Below the pieces are notes generated by a model that saw only the letters and a program-made list of their open reading frames with translations, was not told where the DNA came from and made no database searches. Source: Aporrectodea caliginosa (Eukaryota > Annelida > Clitellata > Crassiclitellata > Lumbricidae). Taken from it: a stretch of DNA of 64,000 nt. The stretch is from NCBI GenBank assembly GCA_020284085.1, contig JACEVL010000098.1, positions 284,501-348,500 of the forward strand, in the 5' to 3' direction. The translations under genes were made by a program, and so were the position numbers. Of the stretch, positions 40,795 through 51,205 are shown one piece after another (the stretch's first letter is position 1; each line of letters begins with the position of its first letter).

Positions 40795-41130
40795 AGGGAT
40801 TGATCTTTGTCTGTTAAAATGTTTTGCGAATTTCTGACAGTTGTTTCACTGACTGGATGAACAGAGGATCGGAGAATTTTCGAATTTCAGAAGGGAGATC
40901 GTTGCAGAGTTGAGGTCTAGTGTGGTGCATAGATCGGATAGAGAATTACGGTGCAAAGGTACGGAAATGGGATGATTGGTTAGAGTGGGGTGATTGGATG
41001 GTGAGATTTTGCGATGATGCGTAGGATGGGATCGTTGCCAGGAAATTACAGATGAACGAGTGACGTTGGACCTGAATAAGTTTGGGGATTTCCAGCCAAT
41101 GGAATCATTTGAGATAGGAGTGTTAAGGTA
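40795..41130 (-). repeat. Block G copy
   Basis: GGATCGGAGAATTTTCGAAT, then GGGAGATCGTTGCAGAGTTG and CCAGCCAATGGAATCATTTG. A long minus-strand frame (40,846-41,259) crosses from the block into module P24 and is not a gene. Confidence 0.5.
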
Positions 41131-41235
41131 ATATCCTGGTGTCATCGACAAATATTTCGGACTATAGGATAATGAGACTATAACGAAGTCATTGAAGTGG
41201 AAAAAACTTAACGCAAAACAAGAACGTGACGCGCG

Positions 41236-41345
41236 ATTTATATAGAATTCGGAAAGCATTAAAACAGGTGTTTAATATGCCAAAAATAATCTTTGTCGGC
41301 GACAACGGCCTACGTTGTCATAAGCTGCCGTTAAACTGTGGATCA
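41236..41345 (+). promoter_or_regulatory. TATA/GGTGT module P24 with inverted type A block
   Basis: GACGCGCGATTTATATAG, 28 bases, GGTGTTTAATATGCC. It is followed within 60 bases by AACGGCCTACGTTGTCATAA, the type A block in reverse orientation. Confidence 0.65.
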
Positions 41346-41570
41346 AAATCCACTATTTTTCCGTCATCCTCGGAGCTCCGTTCCAGCAACTGCCTCAGAA
41401 TTTCGCGGGAATGCGTAAATGTCCGATGAGGTTTACGCTTTGTCGTGTCGAGGGAACTTCAGCCGACTGTGACATCCGGCGAAGCGAAGACGAGGGTCAG
41501 CGACCTAGCACCCAAGGTCGAAGTTACCTCCACCACTGGACGTCCATGCATTGCACATCCGTGCTTAATG
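41346..41570. other. Unassigned sequence with moderate GC
   Basis: GGATCAAAATCCACTATTTT to the S1 copy. Overlapping short frames on the plus strand show no domain. Confidence 0.3.
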
Positions 41571-41574
41571 CCAG

Positions 41575-41668
41575 CCGGTGCCAGTCCCAAGCCTGGATGG
41601 AAGAGTAGGGCGACGCTAATGGTCTATGATACTACACAGTGTCGGAAACTGAAACTATCTACCTACCT
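41575..41668 (+). repeat. SINE S1 copy
   Basis: GCCGGTGCCAGTCCCAAGCC, TAGGGCGACGCTAATGGTCT, then ACAGTGTCGGAAACTGAAAC. Confidence 0.65.
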
Positions 41669-41829
41669 TATTACTCCGCAAAATGTCTGGACTTGCTTGG
41701 ATAGGGCTTGACCTCGATGGTAATTAGAGGAGCTCGTATCTCGTAGAATAGTCAGTTTAAATAGTCAGTTTTCGGAAAGCGAGTGAATGGATACTACGTG
41801 TTTTCGCGGGTTTTATTGATAATTATTAA

Positions 41830-42360
41830 TCAAACAGAGTTTGCGTAGATAGACGGTCCAAAACGCGAAAAAGTAATAGACAGTTTTAGCTTTTTCCGAG
41901 AAGGATATTTTCGCGCCTCCTTGGCGGGAAACTTATAGTGAAAAATATCGAAACTGTCTGATTTAATAATCCGCAAACAAATCCGAAAATTGATTGGGAA
42001 AAATTGATCACAAATGAAAGAAATCACTTGACATCTCATCTGGTTTATCGATCTTGGTCGGTCTTTCGATGAACAGGAGCATCGCTTAGGAGGAGATGTC
42101 GGACGTGAAGCAGAAATCAAACACACAACATGAAAATCAAAAACTTCATCAACAACTTGCACACCCGAAAAAAGGTAACGACAATTATTTATAAGAGTCC
42201 AACCTTCGATGGAATTCAATCGTCTCTCGTTACCGTGAAATCTGTGAGATGTATAATAAATAGTACTCAGAATGTTAATCAGAAAAGTGTCGCTCAATAA
42301 AGTATTAATGGGACAAATGTTGAGGAATCTTGTAAGAGTCAAAGAGATTTGAATTTTCAC
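41830..42360 (-). other. 176-codon open frame, doubtful
   Basis: This is the longest minus-strand frame outside retrotransposons. It is Ser/Ile/Phe-rich and has no recognisable domain, signal peptide or repeated homologue in the window. The complementary strand also looks partly coding-like (KNFINNLHTRKKVTTIIYKS), so it may be the shadow of an old retroelement. I keep it only as an open question. Confidence 0.15.
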
Positions 42361-42491
42361 ATTTCAAGTTGAAGTTAAAATGACTGAAATGTCTGATGCA
42401 AATGTAGTAAGATGATTTATCACTGCCATCGATAAATTGATATTGATACCCAATGAGGTTACAAACGAAGTAAATAAAACATAAACAGGTA

Positions 42492-42570
42492 AATTAACTC
42501 CGTTACTGATCGTACTCTGACAGTGCCAGTCCCAACCCTGGATGAAGGAGGAGGGCGACGCTAATTATCC
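42492..42570 (+). repeat. SINE S1 fragment
   Basis: CTCCGTTACTGATCG, then CCAGTCCCAACCCTGGATGA and GGAGGGCGACGCTAATTATC. Confidence 0.65.
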
Positions 42571-42995
42571 TTTTTGGCGGGAACTTATAATTGTAATTTT
42601 TACTTGAAATTACGACAATTTCTGTAGCATCGTTATTAGTATCAAGTTACTTCCAGGATGCTTTACAACTGTCGGCGCAAATGCTCAAATTTACGCATGA
42701 AGTACATTTTAAACTGCAGCTCGGTTTATTGGTAGGATTCCGAGTATGGTCATACATCTATTACATGAAAGACGAGCTGAGCGGGTAATTTGTTTTCTAT
42801 CGACGTTAGTTATCCTGTGACGCCATAAGATTTCGTCAAACTGTTGCATTCCAAGCAATGTCTGGTTTATCAAGTTAAGTTCATTTGGCCGTTTAAGATT
42901 AGATTTCGATTCCATAGATTAGATAGATTAAATGGATTAGATTAGAAGAAGGTATCATAATCAAAGTTGAAATAACTGAAGAAGCATTTGTTGGA

Positions 42996-43215
42996 TTTAT
43001 AAAACGCTAGAATAGCTCTAAAAAGAGGTGTCTATAATCAACGGTTAATTACGTTAACCAATAATGCCAATAGTGAATTGTCCGCATCCACTCAATAATT
43101 TCATGAATTAGCTCCCAGTATTTAGCCACATCTTTTGGCAACAAAGACCGTTTACGTCGACACAAATTATTTTGAGCAGTTCTCACCGTTCCATTAGTAG
43201 TAGAATAGATTAGAT
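42996..43215 (+). promoter_or_regulatory. TATA/GGTGT module P25 with type A body
   Basis: This is the duplicate of P4: TATAAAA, 29 bases, GGTGTCTATAATCAACGGTT. The body has TATTTAGCCACATCTTTTGG, then AAAGACCGTTTACGTCGACA. Confidence 0.7.
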
Positions 43216-43540
43216 TAAATGATAAAAATACATCTCAAAAGTAATACTTAGAAGCGAGCAACTACTGGTAAACCGGTAATTCCAATCGTAATCGTAAAGT
43301 CGCAGTAACCAAGCTGGTTACTCATTCACCGGCGCTTAGTCAAACCGTAATCGATTTCCAGGTGAGAGGGTTAAATCGTTCCCAGGTCAAGATCTAAAGA
43401 GTCACGGAAGCTTGAGTCATATAATTGGGTGAGTCCTCAGTTTAACGGCAGCTTATGACAACATTGGCCGTTGCCGCCGACAAAGATTATTTTTTTGGCA
43501 TATTACAGCTCCATATAATTGGGAAATGTATTGCAATTTG

Positions 43541-43775
43541 ATATATAGCAATAATAAACCTTAAAAGAGGTGTTCAAATCATCGGTTAAAATCAGTGGCA
43601 TTATCGTTAGAGTGGTCCCTCACATAACCAACCATTTATTTTGTGCATAAGTCTCCAGTATTTAGCCACATCTTGTGGTGGCGACGACCGGTGACTTGGA
43701 AATTACTTTATGTTACAAGTCTAATTAGATGCGTATTCGATTTTAATGAAGCTAGATATAGTACCAGTACCAAAA
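43541..43775 (+). promoter_or_regulatory. TATA/GGTGT module P26 with type D body
   Basis: This is the duplicate of P5: ATATATAG, 27 bases, GGTGTTCAAATCATCGGTT. The body has GTATTTAGCCACATCTTGTG and GACTTGGAAATTACTTTATG. Confidence 0.7.
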
Positions 43776-43789
43776 TAAAACCGGTTTAT

Positions 43790-44300
43790 GGATGTTGTTC
43801 AGTATATTAGTTTATTGAGAAAACAATCTGGGGAAAAACGCAGAAATGCTAATATGAGAGATTAAATTTAAGAAAAAAGGTAACAGAGCTGATGACTTTG
43901 ATGTTGGTATAAATTGTTTCTGATAAAGATGAATTTCTAAAATCTGTAATGTTTATAAAACTCGATTTAAAAAAACTGACGATTGAAAGATTACCGATAT
44001 CCTGACGATTTCAACTGAATAAGAGTAGCTTATCAGGCAAAATCAGCCTATCAAGATTAGTCTTTCAACATCAGCCTTTCAGCAGAACTCTTTAACATCA
44101 GCCTATCAACATAACGCTATCAATATATACTCAACGAGCATTTATTGAACGATATTTAGTCCCTCCGGACTGACCTTTTCTCTATTTCTTTTGACCAATT
44201 GCGCCACCGCCTGAAAACCTCTCTCTTTCCAGTGAAGACACTGGCCCGGATCTGGAGCGCCTCTGTTTTTTGAGTGGCGCTATATCAATGCTCGATTACG
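43790..44300. repeat. Block H, duplicate copy
   Basis: It matches 5,160-5,660. It ends in GAGCGCCTCTG...GAGTGGCGCTATATCAATG, then GATTACGATTACGAT, with a longer GATTAC tail than copy 1. Confidence 0.6.
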
Positions 44301-44370
44301 ATTACGATGAAGACTATAATAAATCAAGTTGTTAATTACCCATACAATTGCTTCGTGGATATTGGAGAAT

Positions 44371-44600
44371 TTATATACCAACACTGATATTCTATAAAAA
44401 GGTGTGTAACGTGAACGTTCTGTTTACAGTGCTCTGCATACACCCATTATTTTTGTGCATTTGCATCAAGTATTTGACGACATGTTGTGGCGACGTTGAA
44501 CGATAATTTCGAAATTACTTTACAACATTCAATCATGTACAAGCTCAATAGATTTACGAAATTGCAATTGATTTCTGTATAAGATAGCATTGATAGTGAT
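44371..44600 (+). promoter_or_regulatory. TATA/GGTGT module P27 with type F body
   Basis: TTATATACC is 29 bases from GGTGTGTAAC. It has an 11-13 base deletion after the motif compared with P6. Confidence 0.65.
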
Positions 44601-44876
44601 ATGCAAACTGCATGAATCCAATTGGACTCTGTTAAAACCGTTCCCTTATAGGCTACATCTTAACAAAAGTGTTCAATGAGATACAGATTCACAACAGTAG
44701 TTTCAATTGATGAAGTTGAGTCTCTCGCTACGGTCGTGTCAGATATAAAATATCGTTTAATCAATGAATGCCTTAACTTTTTAACCAGTGGAATTAATAT
44801 TAGTCTCTTGAAATCCTTGCTAATATCTTACATAATATCTTACATAAGTTTGATCGATTGAATGGGTAGATGACCG

Positions 44877-44962
44877 GACTAAGGTCATTAGCGTATCCCT
44901 CCTCCTTCATCCAGACTTGGGACTGGCACTGCCAGAGTACGAGCAGTTGCGGAGTTCGTGTT
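44877..44962 (-). repeat. SINE S1 copy (absent from duplication II copy 1)
   Basis: GGTCATTAGCGTATCCCTCC, then GACTTGGGACTGGCACTGCC and GTACGAGCAGTTGCGGAGTT. The equivalent part of copy 1 (near 6,085) lacks it. Confidence 0.65.
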
Positions 44963-44984
44963 TATATAGCACCTATATATTTCT

Positions 44985-45130
44985 TGTTAAACGGATTTGT
45001 TGAAAGGCGAGAAACTCGAATTCATGACCCAGAAGAAGCGTTTTATAGGGATTTTGAATTCCCCAACTACGCATTCTTTTAATATAGCTCTGAATATTTT
45101 TATTTATGAAACCTGGAATCTTTGACTGAT
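44985..45130 (+). repeat. Type B body fragment without its TATA box
   Basis: GGATTTGTTGAAAGGCGAGA, then AACTCGAATTCATGACCCAG and AAGAAGCG. It is the distal half of a type B body and precedes type C module P28, so the B-C order is kept. Confidence 0.6.
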
Positions 45131-45225
45131 TAACAGTTCGTATAAAATTGAGTAATACGTAGTTCAAATTATCGACCTGTTCCTACCAAGAGCGAAGAGA
45201 ACAATCTGCAATAATTGTTGCCCCA

Positions 45226-45412
45226 TTTAATTAATACTAGTTACGCATGAGAAAGAGGTGTTTAAAATCAACAATTGACGTCGACTAGCATTCCGGTCAT
45301 GGTGTTGCCTTGGTAGAGACAGCCACTAATTTTTTCATTAGCGTCCAGTATTTTAGCGACATCTTGTGATGGCTAAGACTGAACACTTAGAAATTTCCTT
45401 ACCGTACAACAC
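45226..45412 (+). promoter_or_regulatory. TATA/GGTGT module P28 with type C body
   Basis: This is the duplicate of P7 with a decayed TATA (TTTAATTAATA) but an intact AAAGAGGTGTTTAAAATC. The target site ACAACACAT at 45,406-45,414 follows. Confidence 0.6.
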
Positions 45413-45414
45413 AT

Positions 45415-45780
45415 AGGGGAGTGCCTGCTGAGGGTATGCCATCAGTGGTGAAGGTCTTGGCTGAAGTACCACCTTAGGGCGCTACGCGAGGTGGACAGGC
45501 TCAGCAGGAACCTTGAAAAAGCTGGCAAACGTGGGCGGCATCGCCGCCTTTGATACCACAAGATAGTGGATATCAGAGCCAGTCCTAAGCCTGGAACTCT
45601 CTTTAAGGGAGAAGCGCGAAGGTCGAACGGATGGGTACAGATACTCCGTTCGTAAAGAGAAAATACGATCGAAATCCAATGCAAGCATTGGACTCCAAAA
45701 GGGCATCGGCCCATGGATCCGATGCAAGCGTTGGACACCTACGGGCCTTCGGCCCATGGATCCTGATGATGATGATGATG
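45415..45780 (+). mobile_element. RTE-like LINE 3' end with GAT tail and 9-base target duplication
   Basis: The 366-base insertion is flanked by ACAACACAT (45,406-45,414 and 45,781-45,789). It ends in a run of GATGAT units. The duplicate without it has one ACAACACAT at 6,418-6,426. A trinucleotide tail and target duplication suit a 5'-truncated RTE-type LINE or a SINE. I see no RT motif, so the family is tentative. Confidence 0.75.
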
Positions 45781-45839
45781 ACAACACATTATTACATGAG
45801 CACTTTATATTAAAAAATGTGGACGCTTTTATTCTGTCG

Positions 45840-46320
45840 TTCATCGACACAATTTCACACTTTCGTGTGGCGCATTATAAGTTTGGAGATTACGATTACG
45901 ATTTAAATAATACATTTAGCTAGCACATTGAATCTCATTTTCATGCAAAGTATACATGAAAATACTGCTTACAATTTGAACAGAATTTTCGAACTTAAAT
46001 GTCTGACGCATATTCCGTGTACAAACGACTCAACTAAAACAGATATCAGCGACACAGCATCTGCTGCTACGAATATCGCGGATGCAGTCTAATAGGGCAA
46101 TATAGTCTTCGAATATGTAACCTTTTGTAGTATCAACTACTAATGAACTTACCATTCTTCCAACAGTTATCGTAATCTTAAACTCCGAACTTCTTAAGCG
46201 CGACTCAAAAATCAAGCGCAGGGCACCAACTTATTCACGAGCGCTGCGTCAAGTCAGAGGTATTTACCATCTTGACGCCAGCGTCACAAGAACTCGGAGT
46301 AGCTTCTAGTAACTTTTCTG
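45840..46320. repeat. Paired inverted GATTAC tails, duplication II copy 2
   Basis: GTTTGGAGATTACGATTACG on the left, CAACAGTTATCGTAATC on the right. It has fewer GATTAC units than copy 1. Confidence 0.55.
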
Positions 46321-46657
46321 GGCTTTACCAGATCCAACAACTGTAAACATTTTATATCATATGTCCATCTTGTAAAATGTGAGCGTTTTAATTGCATTAT
46401 TAAAAGGCTACTTACTTACTTTCCGTACATACCTATAGGTCGGAAAGTCGACGTGGATGGTCCTAGCAGCCATAAGATGTCGTTAAACACTGGAAGGTAT
46501 ACTATCGTCCAGTATTTAATGAAATCTTATGACAACAAAAGCCGTTAACGTCGTAAGAAATTATTTTGAACAATTTTCATCGTAGCATTGGCAGTAGATT
46601 AGAATCACGGCTTACAAGTGACGGGTTAACATAGTATTATTGTACATTGTTTTTGCA

Positions 46658-46770
46658 TTTATATATACAGCTATGAAATGCCTTTAAAAGGTGCTTTAAT
46701 AAACGCTAAACGTAGTTAGCATTTTGGGGACAGTGGTGCCGCCTGCAACCAACCATTCATTTTATGCTTA
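46658..46770 (+). promoter_or_regulatory. TATA/GGTGT module P29 with type D body (interrupted)
   Basis: This is the duplicate of P8: TTTATATATAC, 28-30 bases, AAAAGGTGCTTTAATA. The body is interrupted by the piggyBac MITE at 46,772 and resumes at 47,235 with ATATTTAGCGACATCTTCTG. Confidence 0.7.
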
Positions 46771-46771
46771 A

Positions 46772-47230
46772 CCCTCAGAGGCTAACCTATAAAAAAATCA
46801 CACATTGGATAACCTGGGATGAATTTTTCACCCCTCACTATTTGAGGCATGTGATATAAAATTAAACCATGTTCGATCAACAATGGTAATTTTACCAAGT
46901 TCAACATAAAACTGCAAAACTAGGAAACCTAACTAAAGTCAACTATCAGCACAATCATCGAGTCTACAGTCATCTACACACAAGTAACGCTTTAGCAGCA
47001 GATAACCGTCGAGACATCTTTCACACAAATTACCAATAAAAATGGCCACGGTATGACGTCAGTCACGTGACCATTCATCCAAAATAAGTAAGACAAATGA
47101 TATGGAATTAAGCAAAAGTCATCTATGAACAGATACACAAAGGCGCACGGCATAACTCCAAAGCTGTAAAAAATTCAGCGCAAATACTGACAGTGGGGTG
47201 AAAAATTCACCCCAGGTTAGCCTCTGAGGG
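46772..47230. mobile_element. piggyBac-like MITE (459 bp) with proven empty site
   Basis: The inverted ends CCCTCAGAGGCTAACCT and AGGTTAGCCTCTGAGGG are perfect for 17 bases. TTAA flanks are at 46,768-46,771 and 47,231-47,234. The paralogous locus has one TTAA at 7,405-7,408 and no insert. The sub-terminal sequence TGGGATGAATTTTTCACCCC is also partly inverted at the other end. There is no coding sequence. Confidence 0.93.
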
Positions 47231-47503
47231 TTAAGCTTATGATATTTAGCGACATCTTCTGATGGTGAAAATTGATGACTTGGAAATTAGTTTAAATTAC
47301 AACTCTAATTAGTATGCGTATTTTGATATTAATAAATCCACTTCCAAAAGTAATTTCTGCCGACGTCAACGGCGTATGATGCCATAAGAATTTGTTAAGG
47401 TGTTTTGAACTACAATATTATGGAATTTGTGACAAATCATCTGTAGTTATCTTCAGATGTTATCAAATGTCGATACTTTGATGGGAAACGGGAGCGTCTA
47501 TTT

Positions 47504-47541
47504 GGACACCTTTAACATGATAGCATTCTAGTCTATATAAA
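47504..47541 (-). promoter_or_regulatory. TATA/GGTGT module M11 (duplicate of M2)
   Basis: Minus strand TTTTATATAGAC, 29 bases, GGTGTCC. The TATA box is intact here. Confidence 0.65.
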
Positions 47542-47689
47542 AGTTAAACACGCCAGATAATTATAATGATCTGTTGAATAGAGTTGTTTCGCGTCGTAAC
47601 GTTGGAGAAAAAAAATTAATAATAAAAAATGAAACTAGCGACATCTACACAACATTCTGAATCAGTAAAACCCAGGCTATACGGTTTGA

Positions 47690-47808
47690 TAAGTCACTGT
47701 TTAACGACCCTGTTTCATAACAAAGACTATTAGCGTCCATCCCCACATTTCTAATCGTTTTGGACTGGCCCTGCCAGAGCGCGAACAGTAGCGGAGTTAA
47801 GAATCGTA
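47690..47808 (-). repeat. SINE S1 copy
   Basis: TGTTTAACGACCCTGTTTCA, AAGACTATTAGCGTCC, then TGGACTGGCCCTGCCAGAGC. It starts at or near the point where duplication II ends. Confidence 0.6.
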
Positions 47809-47869
47809 GTTGACTAAAGGCTCAAGTAACGAGTAATTCAAGTTAGACAAAGCGGAACGTTTGGTGTAG

Positions 47870-47990
47870 ATATAGCGTTGAGTTAAAGTGTTTAAAAGGT
47901 GTTCAATTGCTCGTTAACACTTCACATTTTATTATTGATATTCAACGACATCTGACGACTGCTACTGATGCGCTGGTAGAAGTTAGACAT
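47870..47990 (+). promoter_or_regulatory. TATA/GGTGT module P30 (short type)
   Basis: A weak TATAG precedes TTTAAAAGGTGTTCAATTG. The body is reduced to ATATTCAACGACATCTGACG. Confidence 0.5.
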
Positions 47991-48225
47991 AAAGTTTTTT
48001 GGCTGCAATTTAGAGAGTATCTGCGTTGAGACTAGACGAGCAATTTCTGGAACAAGAATTTCTCCCCTTGAGAATTTGGTAACTTTTCCTACCGACAAAA
48101 TTCGGCCAATTTAAACAAAGACAAAATTTTGTCGATTTGTTCAAATAGTAGTTCGAAGATTGCTGAACCAGAGAAATGTAGCCTATTGTACGAACGTCCA
48201 AATTAAAATCCTGCGGATGTTGATG

Positions 48226-48310
48226 CATATATAGCAAAATTGAAAGTTTTAAAAAGGTGTTTAGTCTAAGGATTCATGCCATTAATTTATAACGACATCT
48301 TGCGATACTG
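48226..48310 (+). promoter_or_regulatory. TATA/GGTGT module P31 (short type)
   Basis: CATATATAG, 28 bases, GGTGTTTAGTC. ATAACGACATCTTGCGATAC follows only about 40 bases later. Confidence 0.6.
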
Positions 48311-48499
48311 GACAGAAAAGAAACACAAAATCCTGTCCGATATTTCAACAGTATTATCGTGCATGAAGACATGATTTAAATGCTTTATCTAACTGTATTA
48401 TTAAATTTAATGCTCCACTCGAAAGTGTGAAACGGTTTCGTTGCATCAGGAATGAAACTTCTGTAATTGTAATTGTAACTGAACACTTATATATATAGG

Positions 48500-48774
48500 C
48501 GCTCAGATATAAGCAGCTCTCTCGATCTGCGTGAGTGCTTGCGACAACCTTAGGGCGTCTCCGGAACTGGGAAAGTGAAAGAGCTAGTTACTCAAATGAA
48601 GAGACTGGGGAAGACAGTTCCAAGCTGATAGGCCAACACGGGCAAGGCGCCTAGAGTGGGCCGTAGCAGGGAGACCTATATATTCAGAGTTTCCAAAGTC
48701 CACCCAAGTGCAGATCAAGGCTGGGACCAGAGTAGTAATGGCATGCAGTGAAAGAGAACTGCGAATGGAACGTA
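48500..48774 (+). other. Moderate-GC unassigned segment, left of a hAT insertion
   Basis: Sequence from GGCGCTCAGATATAAGC to GAATGGAACGTA appears continuous with 49,776-49,905 once the hAT-like insert is removed. It has no recognised coding domain. It may be part of an older retroelement. Confidence 0.35.
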
Positions 48775-48782
48775 GTTGGCGC

Positions 48783-49767
48783 TAGTCCCCGGAGTCGCTA
48801 ACAGAAGCGTTAGCGACTGACTTGGAGAGTTCGCGACTGACTTAGCGACTGACTTGACCAAGTCACTTGCTTTATCGACTGATAAGTCGCTTAGGCTTAT
48901 CGACTGACTTAACGACTTGATATTGACTTCTCGGGTACCTCTATTAGTTACCTAACAATAAAATGCATTTTACGGCGTACTGTAAAGTCACGTTTCGCTG
49001 CACGTCATGGTTTGTGGCCAAATAAAGCGGTGGTACATCTAAATTAATAGCAAATATTGGCCTATACAGCAATCAAGTCAAAATTATCCAACCATTATCG
49101 CGTTATATTTAAATCAGATAAGAAACTAAAGCATGCAGCATTCAAGTCTGTATATATTAGTACGCCTATAATTGTAGGTAGGCCTACATGTAGGCCTATA
49201 TACATATGTCTCACCCAGACCAGTAGTTCGCCAAAATGGACCCAAACACCGGATTTCTCTCGAAAGGCCAAATAGACGCCTATTTTCCCTAATTTCACAA
49301 ACATATATTATCAATTTTTCCGGAATCATCTTTAGTTGACCGTGTTTAAAGACACTGAAACCAGCGTATTTTCAACGCAACGTTTGCTTCGAAAAGACGC
49401 CATTTTCAGTTAAGGAAGTGCGCCACGTGAGATAACGTGACTGAAATATTAGACTGTTGACAGCATCGACGTATATTAGGCTTCGATGGCTGATAGTAAC
49501 ACTAAATATGGACTCCTTGGAAGTTAGTGTATATCTAGTAAAAAGTAAGTAAGTAGTACTAGGTAGGCAGTAAGGTAGTAAATAAATAACTGCTGATATA
49601 TTAAGTGGACAAAGTCGATAGCAGTCGATAGCTTAGCGACTGACTTCGACTTGAGGGCTTAGCGGCGGCGGCGGCGGCGACTTGGTCCAGTCGATAGCCT
49701 TAGCGACTGACTTCGACTTGAGGGCTTAGCGACTGGCGGCGGCGGCGGATGGCGGCGCCGGCGACTA
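48783..49767. mobile_element. hAT-like non-autonomous element with GCGACTGACTT sub-terminal repeats
   Basis: The ends TAGTCCCCGG and CCGGCGACTA are short inverted repeats. They are flanked by the 8-base duplication GTTGGCGC at 48,775-48,782 and 49,768-49,775. Sub-terminal regions hold many TTAGCGACTGACTT-type words in both orientations (48,800-48,920 and 49,615-49,735) and GGC runs. Clustered sub-terminal words are where hAT transposases bind. There is no transposase coding. Confidence 0.8.
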
Positions 49768-50066
49768 GTTGGCGCAGATGGTAGATGCAAGATCTGGAAA
49801 CCGAGCTGACCTTGTGAGTAAAAGAAAGCGTAGGATCCAATACAATTCCCAGGTCACGAGCAGAAGAGGAGAAGTGGATGCGGGGAAACCAGAGATGAAG
49901 GGAATGTCTGCATTTCTGTATATCAAATGTAAAGTAACTTCGAAGTCATCGGTCCAAGTCGCCACAAGATGTCATTAAATACCGGACGACATTACATAAA
50001 TGAATGGTTCGCTCCACGAAGCGCCACTGTAACCCGAATGTTCGCCAGCGTCAATAAATATTGTTG

Positions 50067-50114
50067 ATTTTGAAAACCTCTTTTTAAAGCGTTATCGCTT
50101 CTATATCTATATAG
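50067..50114 (-). promoter_or_regulatory. TATA/GGTGT module M12 (type C)
   Basis: The minus-strand motif is GGTTTTCAAAATCAACAATA, 35 bases from the nearest TATATAG. The type C body lies leftward to about 49,905. Subtracting the LINE insertions, it is about 430 bases after M13. Confidence 0.55.
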
Positions 50115-50120
50115 ACTTAC

Positions 50121-50368
50121 ACGCATGATTATCTTACAGAAAAGAGCCGTTCGAATAATTACTAAATCTGATTATAAATGTTATACTGCTCAACTTTTCC
50201 TCGTCCACGGCATTTTAACATTAGATCAGATTAGAATATTGCAAACTGGTGAATTTATGTTTCGTTATAAACACGGTTTATTACCTAACACCTTTACTGA
50301 CTACTATAAAACTGGCTCCGCCATTCATTCTTACAGTACTAGAACAGCCTCCAATTATAGACCGATTT
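50121..50368 (+). pseudogene. LINE remnant (outer element), part 1
   Basis: The frame reads MIILQKRAVRIITKSDYKCY, then GILTLDQIRILQTGEFMFRY and LLPNTFTDYYKTGSAIHSY. This is the conserved stretch after the RT thumb of a CR1-related LINE ('LQKRAIRII...LFxxxxILxLxQIxxLQ'). It breaks at GATTTT (50,363-50,368), which is repeated at 51,206-51,211, where the outer frame resumes. Confidence 0.75.
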
Positions 50369-51205
50369 TAATATTCTTGTCAAATATGCTGACGATACCT
50401 ATTTATTAGTAGGATCATCTAATATTGGAACAGCTGCCGAAGAATATGATCATGTGGCATCCTGGGCAAAAAGTAATAATTTGAAGTTAAATCCATCTAA
50501 GACTCGTGAAATAATTTTCTCTAAAAGGGGTTTTAAAGGGTCATCTATACCTATTGTAATCCAAGGTGCTGAAAGGGTTGACACTATTAGAGTGCTAGGG
50601 ATTACCCTAAGTTCTGACTTGCGCATGACAAAGCATACTGAAAAAGTCCTTACCTCAAGTTCTACTTCTTTATACGCCCTCCGTGTTTTGAGAGATCACG
50701 GCATGTCTACTTACGCGTTGCACGATGTTGCTATGGCAACCACTGTGGCACACCTAATGTATGCCTCCCCTGCCTGGTGGGGTTATGCCAGTGAGACTGA
50801 TAGGAACAAATTACAAAGTATGCTAAATAGGATGAAACGTAGAGGTTTCCTCTTATCTACTACCCCTAGCGTTGTAGATATGTCCCAAACAGCTGATTCT
50901 GGCTTATTTCGGGCTATTTGTGGGGATTCATGTCATGTTCTCCGAGGAATCTTCCCACCTACACAGCAAATCAAATATAACTTACGTCCTAGAATTCACA
51001 ACTTTAACCTCCCAATCAATGATAAATGTAATTATATACCACGTATCTTGTTTAAAGATACATATTAATTAATTGTCCTATAATTATAATTACTTGTATA
51101 TTTGTCTAGAATTATTAACGTTAGCCTGACTGTTTTAGCTAATTGTGTTACTTGTAACCTGTTGCGTTTTGTCAACTGGATTATTTTGAAATTAAACGAA
51201 TATTG
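50369..51205 (+). mobile_element. 5'-truncated CR1-like LINE nested in another LINE
   Basis: Its sequence starts inside the RT, just before a YADDTYLLVG motif, and ends in AAATTAAACGAATAT. Short direct repeats of GATTTT flank it. Its 3' end TTGTAACCTGTTGCGTTTTG also occurs at 27,190-27,260. Confidence 0.75.
50378..51068 (+). CDS. CR1-like RT, C-terminal part (inner LINE)
   Basis: The frame begins KYADDTYLLVGSSN, the catalytic YADD, and is open to a stop at 51,066-51,068. The first ATG is at 50,454. Following motifs are WAKSNNLKLNPSKTREIIF, TIRVLGITLSSDLRMTKH, LMYASPAWWGYA and near the end NLRPRIHNFNLP. This order is typical of CR1-like ORF2 proteins between the palm and the C-terminus. The endonuclease and RT motifs 1-4 are missing, so it is inactive, but with no stop in about 230 codons it is fairly young. 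Confidence 0.85.

Larger units (their letters stand above)
42920..47670 (+). repeat. Direct duplication II, copy 2
   Basis: It is the longer counterpart of 4,375-7,880. Extra material is an 80-base piece near 43,437-43,518, a SINE at 44,877-44,962, a retroelement tail at 45,415-45,780 and a piggyBac MITE at 46,772-47,230. It diverges more than duplication I, which suggests an older event. Confidence 0.88.

Noticed and set aside
40846..41259. 137-codon minus frame
   Set aside because: It crosses from a block G repeat into module P24; other block G copies do not keep the frame.
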